Assembly: GCF_902459735.1 (NCBI RefSeq)
Contig: NZ_CABPRV010000009.1
Span: 186,001-250,000 of the forward strand
Length of the DNA: 64,000 nucleotides
Direction of reading: 5' to 3'
Source: Pandoraea capi
Lineage (GTDB): Bacteria; Pseudomonadota; Gammaproteobacteria; Burkholderiales; Burkholderiaceae
Shown: piece by piece, positions 1 through 10,740 of the stretch
How the letters are laid out: each line of letters begins with the position of its first letter
Position numbering within the stretch: position 1 is the stretch's first letter
Made by a program: the position numbers and the translations under genes
The notes under the pieces: model-generated
The model's database searches: none
What the model was told of the DNA's origin: nothing
The model's input: only the letters and a program-made list of their open reading frames with translations

Positions 1-1
1 C

Positions 2-439
2 GGCTCGTTCGTGGGCTACATCGTCGGCGCGATTCTCTCCGACAAGCTCGGACGCCGCGGCGCATTCATCTTCTTCGCCATCGCCTCGTTCGTGCTCGGC
101 ATGGTCTACACGATGCTGCCCATTACCGACAGCGCCATGCTGTTGCTCGGCTTCCCGCTGGGCATCGTCGTGCAGGGGATTTTCGCGGGCATCGGTGCGT
201 ATCTCACCGAGCTGTATCCGAACCACATCCGCGGCTCGGGCCAGGGTTTCTGCTACAACCTTGGGCGTGGCATCGGCTCGTTCTTCCCGATTGCCGTGGG
301 CACGCTCGCCCAGACCGGCTCGCTCGTGAAGGCCATCGGCATGGTGGCGGGCGGCGGTTATCTGCTGGTCGTCGTGTGCGCGTTGCTGTTGCCGGAAACG
401 CGCGGCAAGTCGCTCGTCACGACCGACTTCGTGCATTAA
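2..439 (+). CDS. MFS transporter, C-terminal part (5' end outside window)
   Basis: This is the last 145 codons of a major facilitator superfamily permease; the reading frame is open from the first full codon at base 2. It carries the central MFS loop motif GAILSDKLGRR, then hydrophobic helices, the conserved patch LTELYPNHIRGSGQGFCYN and the end motif LLLPETRGKSL. These match the metabolite/H+ and sialate/aromatic-acid symporter branch of MFS rather than the ACS branch of the second transporter nearby. The substrate cannot be told from this half. The gene converges on the minus-strand hexuronate genes, so co-function with them is only possible. Confidence 0.85.
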   Translation, partial: GSFVGYIVGAILSDKLGRRGAFIFFAIASFVLGMVYTMLPITDSAMLLLGFPLGIVVQGIFAGIGAYLTELYPNHIRGSGQGFCYNLGRGIGSFFPIAVGTLAQTGSLVKAIGMVAGGGYLLVVVCALLLPETRGKSLVTTDFVH

Positions 440-600
440 GTTCGCCAGATGGCAAAACGGGACGCCGGATCGAACACCACGATCGACCGACGTCCCGCCG
501 CCTCACCGGATAGCCATTTGTGTAAGCCAGCCCTCCGGAACCGCTTCAGTGCGCGCCGCTTATGTCGTTCTTTGCAGCGTCGCCACCTTCGTACCCCCGC
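440..600. other. Convergent intergenic region with a bulged inverted repeat
   Basis: This gap separates the plus-strand MFS gene from the minus-strand lactonase. CGGGACG at 458-464 pairs with CGTCCCG at 491-497, and GATCG/CGATC lies nested inside. No T-run follows on either strand, so termination here is only a possibility. Confidence 0.3.
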
Positions 601-1584
601 CTACACACTGCCTGCCGTCGCCTCGGGCAAAGTGCCCGCCAATGTTCCGGCTAATGATCCGGCATAAGGCGTTTCCGGCAATCCCTGCACGCCGCATCGC
701 ACGGCAAATACGTGACCGTCGTGTTCGTTCGCGTTCGTCCCCGGACGAATGGACGTCACGAACAGCGTATCGAAATCTCGCCCCCCGAACGCGCACATCG
801 ACGGCTTCGACACCGGCAGCACGATCTCGCGATCGAGCGCCCCCGCCGGCGTGAATCGCAGCAGACGGCTGCCGTCGTTGGCACACGTCCAGTAACCGCC
901 GTCGGCATCGACCGCCGCGCCGTCGGGGCGTCCCGGATACTGGTGCATGTCGACGAACAGACGCCGGTTGCTGATCGCACCGCGCTCGGCATCGAAGTCG
1001 AACGCCCACACGCGACGCACCGTCGGATGCGAGTCGCTCAGATACATCGTGCGGCTGTCCGGCGAGAAACCCAGACCGTTCTGCGTCACCAGACCGTCGA
1101 CGAGCGGAGCGGACAGCCGTCCCTGCGCGTCGAAGCGGAACAGCGAACCTGCGTCGCTCGCGAGCGACATGTCGGCGACCATCGTCCCGGCCCAGAAGCG
1201 GCCCTGACGATCGCAACGTCCATCGTTGAAGCGCATGCCCGACGCCGGAAACACCGGCGCAGCGAGCCGTTCCCACGCGGACGTCGGCACCTGCCCCGGC
1301 GCGCCCAGCCGCACCGCGAACAGCCCGGTCTCGCACGCGGCGAGCAACGTGCCCGACGCGTCGAACGAGAAGCAGGCGACCTGCTCGGGGAATGTCCACT
1401 CGCGATGCTCACCGTCGGCGGGCGTCACGCGATGCAATTGCTTCGCGGGAATGTCGACCCAGTAGAGCGCCTGCTCGTCGGCGCGCCATAACGGGCTCTC
1501 GCCGACGGCGTGCGGCGCCGCACGCGACGGTTCGAGTCGCTCGATGGAGACGCCCGAGACACCCGACACGCCGGACACACTCAC
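601..1584 (-). CDS. SMP-30/gluconolactonase family lactonase
   Basis: A six-bladed beta-propeller lactonase of the SMP-30/gluconolactonase/LRE family, 327 residues, close to the usual 290-310. The metal-ligand positions are visible: Glu29 in VGESPLW, Asn169 in TQNGLGFSPD and Asp221 in RPDGAAVD. The likely substrate is the aldarolactone made by the uronate dehydrogenase just upstream; this is inferred from context. I chose the GTG whose last two bases overlap the TGA of udh (GTGA), which implies translational coupling. The frame is open far upstream, but that part is antisense-type shadow of udh. The first 13 residues come from four near-identical nonamers, so the true start could be a few codons later. 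Confidence 0.87.
   Translation of the reverse strand: MSVSGVSGVSGVSIERLEPSRAAPHAVGESPLWRADEQALYWVDIPAKQLHRVTPADGEHREWTFPEQVACFSFDASGTLLAACETGLFAVRLGAPGQVPTSAWERLAAPVFPASGMRFNDGRCDRQGRFWAGTMVADMSLASDAGSLFRFDAQGRLSAPLVDGLVTQNGLGFSPDSRTMYLSDSHPTVRRVWAFDFDAERGAISNRRLFVDMHQYPGRPDGAAVDADGGYWTCANDGSRLLRFTPAGALDREIVLPVSKPSMCAFGGRDFDTLFVTSIRPGTNANEHDGHVFAVRCGVQGLPETPYAGSLAGTLAGTLPEATAGSV
1547..1582. repeat. Tandem nonamer repeat spanning the udh/lactonase junction
   Basis: Four imperfect 9-bp units (gagacgccc, gagacaccc, gacacgccg and a partial gacacactc) lie exactly at the start of the lactonase. They encode Val-Ser-Gly repeats. Copy-number change would alter only the N-terminus and the choice of start codon. 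Confidence 0.6.
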
Positions 1585-2405
1585 GCCTTCGGCTCCATCG
1601 GCCCCATCAATACGAACGGGCCGCCCTGGAAGCGCTGCGTCCAGTCGTCCATCTGCGGGTCCGGCGCCTTGGCCGGGAACAGACCGGCGAACTCGGCCGA
1701 GCTGTCTTGCGCACGGAAGCCGAGGAACGCCGCCTTGGTGTTGTCGACCCACAGCGTCGGGTTGTTCGACACGCCGTAAATGATCGCGTGACCCACACGG
1801 TTCGTGAACAGCGAGCAACGCACGAGTTCGACGAAATCGCGATAGCTCAGGTACGTCACCATCATGCGCGGGTTCTTCGGTTGTTCGAACGACGAGCCGA
1901 TACGCAGACACACGGTCTCGAGACCGAAGCGATCGAAGTAGTAACGCGAGAGGTCTTCGCCGAAGCACTTCGAGATGCCGTACATGCCGTCCGGACGGTG
2001 CGGTGCGTCGATGTCGAGCACTTCCGTCACCGGATGGAAACCGACCGCGTGGTTCGAGCTGGCGTAGACGATGCGCTTCACGCCTTGCTTCTGCGCGGCG
2101 CTGTAGACGTTGTACAGCCCGAGGATGTTCGCCTGCATGATGTCGTCGAACGGCGCTTCGACGGACACGCCGCCGAGATGCACCAGGGCGTCCACCCCTT
2201 CGAGCAACGCATGGACGGCCGCGCGGTCGGCGAGGTCGACCTGCATGGCTTCTTCGTGCGAAGCTGTGTCGGTGATCGGCACGATGTCGCTCACGCGCAC
2301 GATGTCCGCCCACTCGGCGAGTTTGCCGCGCAGTTGTTTGCCGAGATTGCCCGCTGCGCCGGTCAGCAGAAGACGACGGAAGGGTTTGCCGGAAGTCTGG
2401 CTCAT
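1581..2405 (-). CDS. udh: Uronate dehydrogenase (NAD-dependent)
   Basis: An extended short-chain dehydrogenase that oxidises D-glucuronate or D-galacturonate to the aldaric acid lactone with NAD+; cytosolic. It has 274 residues, near the roughly 265 of characterised Udh. Visible features are the Rossmann glycines in TGAAGNLG (residues 15-22), VHLGGVSVEAPF, the SSNHAVGF segment around residue 117 and the catalytic YGISK (Tyr142, Lys146). The ending RFQGGPFV also matches Udh enzymes. The ATG has an AAGGAA Shine-Dalgarno. Together with the coupled lactonase and the ExuT-like importer it forms an oxidative hexuronate route, in contrast to the isomerase route of enteric bacteria. Confidence 0.9.
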   Translation of the reverse strand: MSQTSGKPFRRLLLTGAAGNLGKQLRGKLAEWADIVRVSDIVPITDTASHEEAMQVDLADRAAVHALLEGVDALVHLGGVSVEAPFDDIMQANILGLYNVYSAAQKQGVKRIVYASSNHAVGFHPVTEVLDIDAPHRPDGMYGISKCFGEDLSRYYFDRFGLETVCLRIGSSFEQPKNPRMMVTYLSYRDFVELVRCSLFTNRVGHAIIYGVSNNPTLWVDNTKAAFLGFRAQDSSAEFAGLFPAKAPDPQMDDWTQRFQGGPFVLMGPMEPKA

Positions 2406-2484
2406 AGTGATTCCTTATTGCTCCTGATTCATCGGTAAATCGCGATGCACGCTTGCCGCGCACGGCTTGTGGGTGACATCGCTA

Positions 2485-2536
2485 CAACAAAACCGACGCC
2501 GCGCCGCACACCCAAGGGGGAGTGTGCAGCGCGGCG
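2485..2536 (-). terminator. Rho-independent terminator after exuT
   Basis: A 14-bp stem with one mismatch (arms 2497-2511 and 2522-2536, 10-nt loop) is followed on the minus strand by GGTTTTGTTG. It lies between exuT and udh, so the transporter and the enzymes are probably separate transcripts. Confidence 0.65.
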
Positions 2537-2613
2537 TACGTCAAATCTTCGGGTGACGATGGCGGGAATTGCGTCGTCCCGCATCATCGCACCGGACAGG
2601 CGAAGTTCGCTGG

Positions 2614-3933
2614 CTAGGCATTGGCCGTGCGACTCACGTCGACCTGGGTACGCGGGTTCACCGGCGCCGGCGTGGCCGTCCCCGAGATATGGGGCTTGAC
2701 CACCGTCCACAGAATCACCGCGCCGATGATGTCGCCCAGGCCCAGCGCCACGAAGAACGGTGCGTAGCCCACTGCCGTCACAAACGTGCCGATCACCAGC
2801 GTGAAGAGCAGGTTGCCGATACCGGCGGACAGGCCCGCAAGGCCCGTGACCGTTGCCACTTCGTTACGCGGGAACAGGTCGGCCGACATCGAAATCACGG
2901 TGACGGACAACGTCTGGTGCGCAAAGCCGCCGAGGCACAGCAGGAAGATCGCCATCATCGGGTCTTTGACGAAGCCCACGCCGCACATCGCCGTCATGAC
3001 GAGCGCGCCGATGGTGAACACCACGCGCTTGCCGTTGAAAATGGTGATCTTGAAATGCTTGTTCAGCCACACCGACACCGTGCCGCCCATCAGGCAGCCG
3101 ATATCCGCCGCCACGAACGGCAGCCAGGCCGTGGCCGCAATCGTCTTCAGGTCGAAACCGCGCGCCTGATTGAGGTATAGCGGCATCCAGAACACAATCG
3201 TGCCCCACACTGGATCGGCGAAGAAACGCGGCAGTGCGATACCCCAGAAGTTGCGCTGACGCAGGATCGAGAGGAGGTTCGGCTTGCGGGCGTCTGCGGC
3301 GGCGTCGACAGCACGGCCTTCGTTGATGTAGTCCGACTCCGCCTGCGTGAGTGCCGGGTGATCGGTGGGATGGCGGTAGAACGCGAACCACAGCACGCCC
3401 CACACGAGGCCCAGCGCGCCGGCGATCACGAACGCCGTCTCCCAGTTGTAGCGCAGGATCGACCACGCGATGAGCGGCGGCGCGAGGATTGCCCCGATGG
3501 ACGTGCCGATGTTGAAGATGCCCGCCGCGAGCGCGCGCTCCTTCGTCGGGAACCAGAACGCGGCGGCACGCATGCCCGCCGGAATGAACGACGCTTCGGC
3601 CAGACCCAGCAGACCGCGCAACACGAACAGGCCGATCCAGCCGTCAGCCAGACCGTGCAGCATGCACACCACCGACCACATCACGCCGCAAATCAGGAAG
3701 CCCAGGCGCAGGCCGATGCGGTCCATCAGATAACCGGTGATGGGGGCACCGATCGGATACAGCACAAGGAAGGCGCCCGTGATCCAGCCATATTGCTGGG
3801 TCGTGATGTGGAGATCCTTCATCACCGTGGGGGCGGCAACGGCAAGCGAGCTGCGTGCGAGGTAGTTCATGACCGTGCCGAGCGTCAGCAGTCCGATCAT
3901 CCACCAGCGCAGGCCTTTGATCTTCAGTGCCAT
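2614..3933 (-). CDS. exuT: Hexuronate transporter, ExuT-like MFS (ACS family)
   Basis: A 12-helix MFS permease of the anion:cation symporter family, 439 residues, probably importing glucuronate/galacturonate at the inner membrane. It aligns along its whole length with what I recall of E. coli ExuT: KIKGLRWWMIGLLTLGTV at the N-terminus, MRAAAFWFPTKERALAAGIFN, GAILAPPLIAW, RNFWGIALPRFFADPVWGT and the late LCLGGFAHQTLS and RNEVATVTGLAG. The ATG is preceded by GGAGAGAGA. Neighbouring udh and lactonase support a uronate substrate; a glucarate or galactarate substrate remains possible because the ACS family also carries these. Confidence 0.87.
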   Translation of the reverse strand: MALKIKGLRWWMIGLLTLGTVMNYLARSSLAVAAPTVMKDLHITTQQYGWITGAFLVLYPIGAPITGYLMDRIGLRLGFLICGVMWSVVCMLHGLADGWIGLFVLRGLLGLAEASFIPAGMRAAAFWFPTKERALAAGIFNIGTSIGAILAPPLIAWSILRYNWETAFVIAGALGLVWGVLWFAFYRHPTDHPALTQAESDYINEGRAVDAAADARKPNLLSILRQRNFWGIALPRFFADPVWGTIVFWMPLYLNQARGFDLKTIAATAWLPFVAADIGCLMGGTVSVWLNKHFKITIFNGKRVVFTIGALVMTAMCGVGFVKDPMMAIFLLCLGGFAHQTLSVTVISMSADLFPRNEVATVTGLAGLSAGIGNLLFTLVIGTFVTAVGYAPFFVALGLGDIIGAVILWTVVKPHISGTATPAPVNPRTQVDVSRTANA

Positions 3934-4249
3934 GATGGCTGTCTCTCTCCGTGGATATTTTTATGGCAAGCGAGTGGCTTGCTTGGAGAGGCATCCTACG
4001 TGAGACGATGTACGATGACAATGCTGAATTACGTCGTTTACGGATAATCCCCAGTCTTTTCGACGATTTGCGATGTCAGCGCCAAAAGCCTTATCATGCT
4101 TGAAGTTTGCACATGTTGGGAGAGTTTCTTCGCATGTGGAGGCGTCACAGTGACGTCCTGTTGTATGACGTCTTATATTTAGCAACCTACAGAATTTCAC
4201 AGACCAAAGGGCGCTTGACGACCGGCGGCCTCACCAGGGGAACAGGCAA
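3934..4249 (-). other. exuT upstream region, no gene
   Basis: AT-richer sequence ahead of exuT. It holds the promoter and probable operators (see 4151-4172), but no coding frame that looks real. Confidence 0.5.
4151..4172 (-). promoter_or_regulatory. Paired TGACGTC repeats upstream of exuT, candidate operator
   Basis: TGACGTC occurs at 4151-4157 and again at 4166-4172, spaced 15 bp, and each contains the palindrome GACGTC. The second sits in TTGTATGACGTC, which resembles GntR/FadR-family half sites. A regulator gene is not in the window, so the assignment is inference. Confidence 0.35.
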
Positions 4250-4282
4250 GAAAAAACCGTCCGGACGTTACCATCCGGACGG
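4250..4282 (-). terminator. Terminator of the gltBD operon
   Basis: A perfect 9-bp stem (CCGTCCGGA at 4257-4265 and TCCGGACGG at 4274-4282) with an 8-nt loop is followed on the minus strand by a run of six T. It lies about 160 bases past the gltD stop. Bases 4283-4441 between it and gltD contain nothing else recognisable. Confidence 0.8.
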
Positions 4283-4441
4283 CTTCTTCACAGCGACGCA
4301 GATGCCTACCTCCGCGCCCCCTCCTCTCAACCTCACAACCACCCCGTATTTGTGGTTTTGGCAGGCATTACCGACACACCAGCTGAGTCATTCAGGCCCG
4401 GCGCACCCGAAGAAGGTGCGCCTCGAAACACTTGCCGGGAC

Positions 4442-5908
4442 TCAGCGCGGCAGTTCCGAGTGGCCCATCAGGAACTCGTCCACCGCGCGGGCGCACTGGC
4501 GACCTTCACGAATCGCCCACACCACCAGCGATTGACCGCGACGCACGTCGCCGGCCGCGAAGACCTTCGGCAGGTTCGTCGTGTAGGCGCGCTCGCCTTC
4601 GGTCGACGAACGCACGTTGCCACGCGCATCCTTATCCACGCCGAACGCGTCGAGCACCGTTTGCAGCGGCGAGACGAAGCCCATGGCCAGCAGTACCAGA
4701 TCGGCCTTGAGTTCGAATTCCGAGCCCGGCACTTCCTGCATCTTGCCGTCTTTCCATTCGAGACGCACGGCGATCAGCTTTTCGACCTTGCCGTTCTTGC
4801 CTTCGAAGCGCTTCGTCGCCACCGACCAGTCGCGCTCGCAGCCCTCTTCGTGGCTCGACGACGTGCGCAGCTTGGTCGGCCAGTACGGCCACACCATCGG
4901 CTTGTTTTCCTGCTCCGGCGGTTGCGGCAGCAGTTCGAACTGCGTCACGCGCTTGGCGCCATGACGATTCGACGTGCCCACGCAGTCGGAACCGGTGTCA
5001 CCGCCACCGATCACGATCACGTTCTTGCCCGTAGCCAGCATCTGGTTCGCCAGCTTGTCGCCCGCGTTGACCTTGTTCTGCTGCGGCAGGAATTCCATCG
5101 CGAAATGAATGCCTTCGAGTTCGCGGCCCGGCACCGGCAGATCGCGCGGCTGTTCAGCGCCACCGGCGATGACCACGGCGTCGAACTGCGCCTGCAACTG
5201 CTCCGGCGAGATCGTCTCTTTGGAGAAGTTGTTGATGTGCGCTTCGGGGGCGTCCTTGCCCACGTAGACACCGGTGCGGAACGTCACGCCTTCGGCTTCC
5301 ATCTGGCGCATGCGGCGATCGATCAGCCACTTCTCCAGCTTGAAGTCGGGGATGCCGTAACGCAGCAGGCCGCCCACGCGATCGTTCTTCTCGAACACGG
5401 TGACGTCGTGACCGGCGCGCGCGAGCTGCTGCGCCACCGCCATGCCCGCCGGGCCCGAACCGACGACGGCGACCGTCTTGCCGGTCTTGTGCCGGGCCGG
5501 TTGCGGCTCGACCCAGCCTTCGCTCCAGGCCTTGTCGATGATCGCGTGCTCGATCGACTTGATGCCCACGGCGTCGCTGTTGATGTTCAGCGTGCAGGCC
5601 GCTTCACACGGCGCCGGGCAGATACGTCCCGTGAATTCCGGGAAGTTGTTGGTCGAGTGCAGCACCGAGATGGCCGACTTCCAGTCCTGGCGATACACCA
5701 GATCGTTGAAGTCGGGAATGATGTTGTTGACCGGGCAACCGTTGCTGCAGAACGGAATGCCGCAGTCCATGCAGCGTGCGCCCTGCACCTTTGCCTGATC
5801 GTCGGAGAGCGCGAGCACGAACTCCTTGTAATGCTTGACGCGTGCCAGCGGTGCTTCGTACGACTCGCTCTGGCGCTCGAATTCGAGAAAACCTGTGACC
5901 TTGCCCAT
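4442..5908 (-). CDS. gltD: Glutamate synthase [NADPH] small (beta) subunit
   Basis: 488 residues, normal for GltD. It oxidises NADPH through FAD and passes electrons to GltB through 4Fe-4S clusters for glutamate formation from glutamine and 2-oxoglutarate. The N-terminal ferredoxin-like part shows [14 protein letters not shown] and the later [10 protein letters not shown] cysteines. The FAD site is [10 protein letters not shown] and the NADPH site is [10 protein letters not shown]. It follows gltB on the same strand by 98 bases and ends before a clear terminator, so the two are one operon. The ATG at 5908 is the only sensible start. Confidence 0.97.
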   Translation of the reverse strand: MGKVTGFLEFERQSESYEAPLARVKHYKEFVLALSDDQAKVQGARCMDCGIPFCSNGCPVNNIIPDFNDLVYRQDWKSAISVLHSTNNFPEFTGRICPAPCEAACTLNINSDAVGIKSIEHAIIDKAWSEGWVEPQPARHKTGKTVAVVGSGPAGMAVAQQLARAGHDVTVFEKNDRVGGLLRYGIPDFKLEKWLIDRRMRQMEAEGVTFRTGVYVGKDAPEAHINNFSKETISPEQLQAQFDAVVIAGGAEQPRDLPVPGRELEGIHFAMEFLPQQNKVNAGDKLANQMLATGKNVIVIGGGDTGSDCVGTSNRHGAKRVTQFELLPQPPEQENKPMVWPYWPTKLRTSSSHEEGCERDWSVATKRFEGKNGKVEKLIAVRLEWKDGKMQEVPGSEFELKADLVLLAMGFVSPLQTVLDAFGVDKDARGNVRSSTEGERAYTTNLPKVFAAGDVRRGQSLVVWAIREGRQCARAVDEFLMGHSELPR

Positions 5909-6006
5909 GTTTCTTCAGTCGGAAAGTTTTGTGGTTACCGTGCCTCACCCGCGCGCGGCACGCCTGCGGGGCCCTCACCCCGCGCGGCGTTGCCGCGCCA
6001 GCGGAC

Positions 6007-9000
6007 TCAGGCCGCCAGTGCTTGTTTGTCGCCCGCCTTGGCCATTTCGCCCAACGCGCGTTTGTATTCGCTCGGGAAGACCTTTACGAACTTTCGGCGT
6101 GCGCCGTCCCAGTCTTCGAGCAGCGCCTTGGCGCGCGTGGAGCCCGTGTACTGGAAGTGACGCTCGATGAGCTCGCGCAGCAGCGCCTCGTCCGTCTGGC
6201 CGCGATGCCACAGGCCTTCGCTCACGGTGCGCTCCTGCTCACCGTGCGGCAGCACCGGATCGAGGGCGACCATCGCCGTGTTGCACTTGGCGGCGAACGT
6301 GCCGTCGACGTCGTACACGTAGGCCACACCGCCCGACATACCGGCAGCGAAGTTACGGCCAGTCTCGCCCAGCACGACCACCGTACCGCCCGTCATGTAT
6401 TCGCAACCGTGGTCGCCCGTGCCTTCCACGACCGCCGTGGCGCCCGAGTTACGCACGCAGAAACGCTCGCCGGCCACGCCGTTGAAGAACGCTTCGCCTT
6501 CGATGGCGCCGATCATCACGGTGTTGCCCACGATGATGTTGTCTTCGGCATTGCCACGGAAGTCGTTGGTCGGACGCACGATGATGCGGCCACCCGACAG
6601 GCCCTTGCCCACGTAGTCGTTACCGTCGCCGACCAGATCCAGCGTGATGCCGCGTGCGAGGAACGCGCCGAAGCTCTGACCCGCCGTGCCCTTGAGCTGC
6701 ACGTGGATGGTGTCTTGCGGCAGGCCTTCGTGACCGTAACGCTTGGCCACTTCGCCCGAGAGCATGGCGCCGACCGTACGGTTACGGTTACGCACCGGCT
6801 GGATGAACGAGACGTGCTCGCCCTTCTCCAGCGCCGGCAGCGCCTTCTCGATCAGTGCGTGATCGAGCGCACCGGCCAGACCGTGGTCCTGCGTCTCGAC
6901 GTGCAGACGCGGCACGTCGGCTTCCACTTCCGGCAGATAGAAGATACGGGCGAAATCCAGACCCTTCGCCTTCCAGTGCTCGACACCGGCCTTGGTGTTG
7001 AGCAGATCGGCCCGGCCGATCAGGTCGTCGAACTTCGCGATGCCCAGTTGCGCCATGATCTCGCGCACTTCCTCGGCCACGAAGAAGAAGTAATTGACGA
7101 CGTGTTCCGGCTTGCCCTGGAATTTCTTGCGCAGCACCGGATCCTGCGTCGCAACGCCGACCGGGCAGGTGTTCAGGTGGCACTTGCGCATCATGATGCA
7201 GCCTTCGACGACGAGCGGCGCCGTCGCGAAGCCGAATTCGTCGGCGCCGAGCAAGGCACCGATCACCACGTCACGGCCGGTCTTCATCTGACCGTCGGCC
7301 TGCACGCGGATACGGCCGCGCAGACGGTTGAGCACCAGCGTTTGCTGCGTCTCGGCCAGACCCAGTTCCCACGGCGTGCCGGCGTACTTCACCGACGAGA
7401 GCGGCGAGGCACCCGTACCACCGTCGTGACCGGCGATCACCACGTGATCGGCCTTGGCCTTCGCGACACCGGCAGCCACCGTGCCCACGCCGACTTCCGA
7501 CACGAGCTTCACCGAGATCGACGACGACGCGTTCACGTTCTTCAGATCGTGAATGAGCTGCGCCAGATCTTCGATCGAGTAGATGTCGTGGTGCGGGGGC
7601 GGCGAAATCAGACCCACGCCCGGCACCGAGTAACGCAGCTTGCCGATGTATTCGGTCACCTTGTGACCCGGCAACTGACCGCCTTCGCCCGGCTTCGCGC
7701 CCTGCGCCATCTTGATCTGGATCTGGTCTGCGGAGACCAGATAGTCTGCCGTCACACCGAAGCGGCCCGATGCGACCTGCTTGATCTTCGAGCGCAGCGA
7801 GTCGCCGTCTTGCAGTTCGATGTCGGTCTCGATGACGTCGCGACCCACGATCGAAGCGAGCGATTCGCCCTTCTTGATCGGAATACCCTTGAGTTCGTTG
7901 CGATAACGACGCGGATCCTCGCCGCCTTCACCCGTGTTCGACTTGCCGCCGATACGGTTCATGGCGACGGCCAGCGTAGCGTGCGCTTCGGTCGAGATCG
8001 AGCCGAGCGACATGGCGCCCGTGGCGAAACGCTTCACGATGTCCTTGGCCGATTCGACCTGATCGAGCGGAATCGCGCGCTGCGGATCGACGCGGAACTC
8101 GAACAGACCGCGCAGCGTCATGTGACGCTTGCTCTGGTCGTTGATGAGGTTCGCGTATTCCTTGTACGTCTGGTACGAGTTCGAACGGGTCGAGTGCTGG
8201 AGCTTGGCGATGGCATCCGGCGACCACATGTGGTCTTCACCACGAATGCGGAACGCGTATTCGCCGCCGGCGTCGAGCATGTTCGAGAGCACCGGGTTGT
8301 CGCCGAAGGCGTCGCGATGCAGACGTACCGCTTCCTCGGCCACTTCGAAGATGCCGATGCCGCCGACGTTCGACGCCGTGCCCTGGAAGTACTTCTGGAT
8401 CAGTTCCTGCGACAGGCCGATGGCTTCGAAAATCTGGGCGCCCGTGTACGACATGTACGTGGAGATGCCCATCTTCGACATGACCTTGTGCAGGCCCTTG
8501 CCCACGGCCTTCACGAAGTGCTTGATCGCCTTCTCGGGCGTCAGGTCGCCGCCTTGCTTGCGTGCGATCTGCGCGAGCGTTTCCATCGCCAGGTACGGGT
8601 GGACGGCTTCCGCGCCATAGCCCGCAAGCAGTGCGAAGTGGTGAACTTCACGTGCCGAACCGGTTTCCACCACGAGACCCGTGCTGGTGCGCAGGCCTTG
8701 TGCGACCAGGTGCTGGTGCACGGCGGACGTGGCGAGCAGCGCCGGCATGGCGACTTGTTCGCGGTTCGTCAGACGGTCCGAGACGATGAGGATGTTGTAA
8801 CCCGACTTCACGGCGTCGACCGCTTCGGCGCACAGCGACGCGAGGCGGGCTTCGATGCCTTCCTTGCCCCACGCGACCGGATAGCAGATGTTCAACTCGT
8901 ACGAGCGGAATTTGCCGCCGGTGTACTTGTCGATGTGACGGATCTTCGAGATTTCCTTGAAGTCCAGCACCGGCTGCGACACTTCGAGACGCATCGGCGG

Positions 9001-10740
9001 GTTGATGTTGTTCGTGTCGAGCAGGTTCGGCTTCGGGCCGATGAACGACACCAGCGACATCACCATGTTTTCGCGGATCGGGTCGATCGGCGGGTTCGTC
9101 ACCTGCGCGAACAACTGACGGAAGTAGTGATAGAGCGTCTTGTTCTTGTTGCTCATGACCGCGAGCGGGCTGTCGTTGCCCATCGAGCCCACGGCTTCTT
9201 CGCCGTTGATCGCCATCGGCGTCATCAGCACCTTCACTTCTTCCTGCGTGTAGCCGAATGCCTGCTGCAAGTCGAGCAGCGGCGTTGCCGTGTCGTGATG
9301 CACGCCGGCTTCCTCGACCTTCGGCTCGATCTCGTCGAGCTTGATGCGCACGGCGTCGATCCAGCTCTTGTACGGCTTCGCGTTGGCGAGGTTGTCCTTG
9401 AGTTCCTTGTCGTCGATGATGCGGCCCTGATCCATGTCGATCAGGAACATCTTGCCCGGTTGCAGGCGCCACTTCTTGACGATCTTCGACTCGGGAATCG
9501 GCAGCACGCCCGATTCCGACGCGAGAATGACGACGTCGTCGTCGGTGATCACGAAACGCGCCGGACGCAGACCGTTACGGTCGAGCGTGGCGCCGATCTG
9601 ACGACCGTCGGTGAACGCGATGGCGGCGGGGCCGTCCCACGGCTCCATCATGGCGGCGTGGTACTCGTAGAACGCGCGGCGGTTCTCGTCCATCAGCGTG
9701 TGCTGTTCCCAGGCTTCCGGGATCATCATCATCACGGCGTGGGCGAGCGGGTAGCCGGCCATCGTGAGCATTTCGAGACAGTTGTCGAACGATGCGGTGT
9801 CCGACTGACCCGGGTAGATCAGCGGCCACAGCTTTTGCAGATCGTTGCCGAGCACGGCCGACGAGATCGCGCCCGTGCGGGCATTGATCCAGTTCACGTT
9901 GCCCTTCACGGTGTTGATTTCACCGTTGTGCGCCACCATGCGGTACGGGTGCGCCAGCTCCCATGCGGGGAACGTGTTTGTCGAGAAACGCTGGTGAACG
10001 AGGGCGAGTGCCGAAACCGTGCGCGGGTCGGCCAGATCGCGGTAGTAGCGGCCGACCTGATCGCACAGCAGCAGGCCCTTGTAGACGATCGTGCGCGCCG
10101 ACATCGACGGCACGAAGTATTCCTTGCCGTGCTTGAGTTTGAGCGCCTGAATACGGTGGCTGGCGGTCTTGCGGATGACGTACAGCTTACGCTCGAGAGC
10201 GTCCGTCACCATGATGTCCTGACCGCGACCGATGAAGATCTGACGGATCACCGGCTCGGTGGCCTTCACGTTGGGCGACATCGGCATGTCGCGATCGATC
10301 GCGACATCGCGCCAGCCCAGCACGACCTGACCTTCGGCCTTCACGGTGCGCTCCAGTTCCTGCTCGCAGGCCAGGCGCGACGCATGTTCCTTCGGCAGGA
10401 AGATCATGCCCACGCCGTATTCGCCGGCGGGCGGCAGGGTCACGCCCTGCCTGGCCATCTCTTCGCGGAAAAACTGGTCGGGAATCTGCAGCAGGATACC
10501 TGCGCCGTCCCCCATCAGCGGGTCGGCACCGACGGCGCCCCGGTGATCGAGGTTCTCGAGAATCTTCAGACCCTGCTCGACGATGGCGTGGCTCTTCACG
10601 CCCTTGATGTGCGCCACGAAGCCGACACCGCAGGCATCGTGTTCATTGGCCGGGTCGTACATGCCCTGTGCGTCCGGCGCCAAGTACGCCTCACCCGGCA
10701 GCGCTGCTGCCGTCGCAATCGGTTGTTGTTTCTTTTCCAC
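6007..10740 (-). CDS. gltB: Glutamate synthase [NADPH] large (alpha) subunit
   Basis: 1577 residues, typical of bacterial GltB. Domain order is the Ntn glutamine amidotransferase, whose nucleophile Cys37 in HDACGVGF is exposed by removal of a 36-residue propeptide, then the central domain, the FMN/2-oxoglutarate synthase barrel with [12 protein letters not shown] and [11 protein letters not shown], the 3Fe-4S cysteines in [10 protein letters not shown] near residue 1180, and the C-terminal beta-helix. Ammonia made at the N-terminus is channelled to the FMN site. The start codon is GTG; because the propeptide is cleaved, the exact start has no effect on the mature enzyme. The very long open frame on the opposite strand is a codon-bias shadow. 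Confidence 0.97.
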   Translation of the reverse strand: MEKKQQPIATAAALPGEAYLAPDAQGMYDPANEHDACGVGFVAHIKGVKSHAIVEQGLKILENLDHRGAVGADPLMGDGAGILLQIPDQFFREEMARQGVTLPPAGEYGVGMIFLPKEHASRLACEQELERTVKAEGQVVLGWRDVAIDRDMPMSPNVKATEPVIRQIFIGRGQDIMVTDALERKLYVIRKTASHRIQALKLKHGKEYFVPSMSARTIVYKGLLLCDQVGRYYRDLADPRTVSALALVHQRFSTNTFPAWELAHPYRMVAHNGEINTVKGNVNWINARTGAISSAVLGNDLQKLWPLIYPGQSDTASFDNCLEMLTMAGYPLAHAVMMMIPEAWEQHTLMDENRRAFYEYHAAMMEPWDGPAAIAFTDGRQIGATLDRNGLRPARFVITDDDVVILASESGVLPIPESKIVKKWRLQPGKMFLIDMDQGRIIDDKELKDNLANAKPYKSWIDAVRIKLDEIEPKVEEAGVHHDTATPLLDLQQAFGYTQEEVKVLMTPMAINGEEAVGSMGNDSPLAVMSNKNKTLYHYFRQLFAQVTNPPIDPIRENMVMSLVSFIGPKPNLLDTNNINPPMRLEVSQPVLDFKEISKIRHIDKYTGGKFRSYELNICYPVAWGKEGIEARLASLCAEAVDAVKSGYNILIVSDRLTNREQVAMPALLATSAVHQHLVAQGLRTSTGLVVETGSAREVHHFALLAGYGAEAVHPYLAMETLAQIARKQGGDLTPEKAIKHFVKAVGKGLHKVMSKMGISTYMSYTGAQIFEAIGLSQELIQKYFQGTASNVGGIGIFEVAEEAVRLHRDAFGDNPVLSNMLDAGGEYAFRIRGEDHMWSPDAIAKLQHSTRSNSYQTYKEYANLINDQSKRHMTLRGLFEFRVDPQRAIPLDQVESAKDIVKRFATGAMSLGSISTEAHATLAVAMNRIGGKSNTGEGGEDPRRYRNELKGIPIKKGESLASIVGRDVIETDIELQDGDSLRSKIKQVASGRFGVTADYLVSADQIQIKMAQGAKPGEGGQLPGHKVTEYIGKLRYSVPGVGLISPPPHHDIYSIEDLAQLIHDLKNVNASSSISVKLVSEVGVGTVAAGVAKAKADHVVIAGHDGGTGASPLSSVKYAGTPWELGLAETQQTLVLNRLRGRIRVQADGQMKTGRDVVIGALLGADEFGFATAPLVVEGCIMMRKCHLNTCPVGVATQDPVLRKKFQGKPEHVVNYFFFVAEEVREIMAQLGIAKFDDLIGRADLLNTKAGVEHWKAKGLDFARIFYLPEVEADVPRLHVETQDHGLAGALDHALIEKALPALEKGEHVSFIQPVRNRNRTVGAMLSGEVAKRYGHEGLPQDTIHVQLKGTAGQSFGAFLARGITLDLVGDGNDYVGKGLSGGRIIVRPTNDFRGNAEDNIIVGNTVMIGAIEGEAFFNGVAGERFCVRNSGATAVVEGTGDHGCEYMTGGTVVVLGETGRNFAAGMSGGVAYVYDVDGTFAAKCNTAMVALDPVLPHGEQERTVSEGLWHRGQTDEALLRELIERHFQYTGSTRAKALLEDWDGARRKFVKVFPSEYKRALGEMAKAGDKQALAA

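Noticed and set aside
601-2463. A 620-codon minus-strand frame covering both the lactonase and udh
   Set aside because: Only the part from 1584 down resembles a protein; the N-terminal half is an off-frame reading of udh.
4352-6160. A 602-codon plus-strand frame opposite gltD
   Set aside because: Antisense shadow of gltD; the residues match no family.
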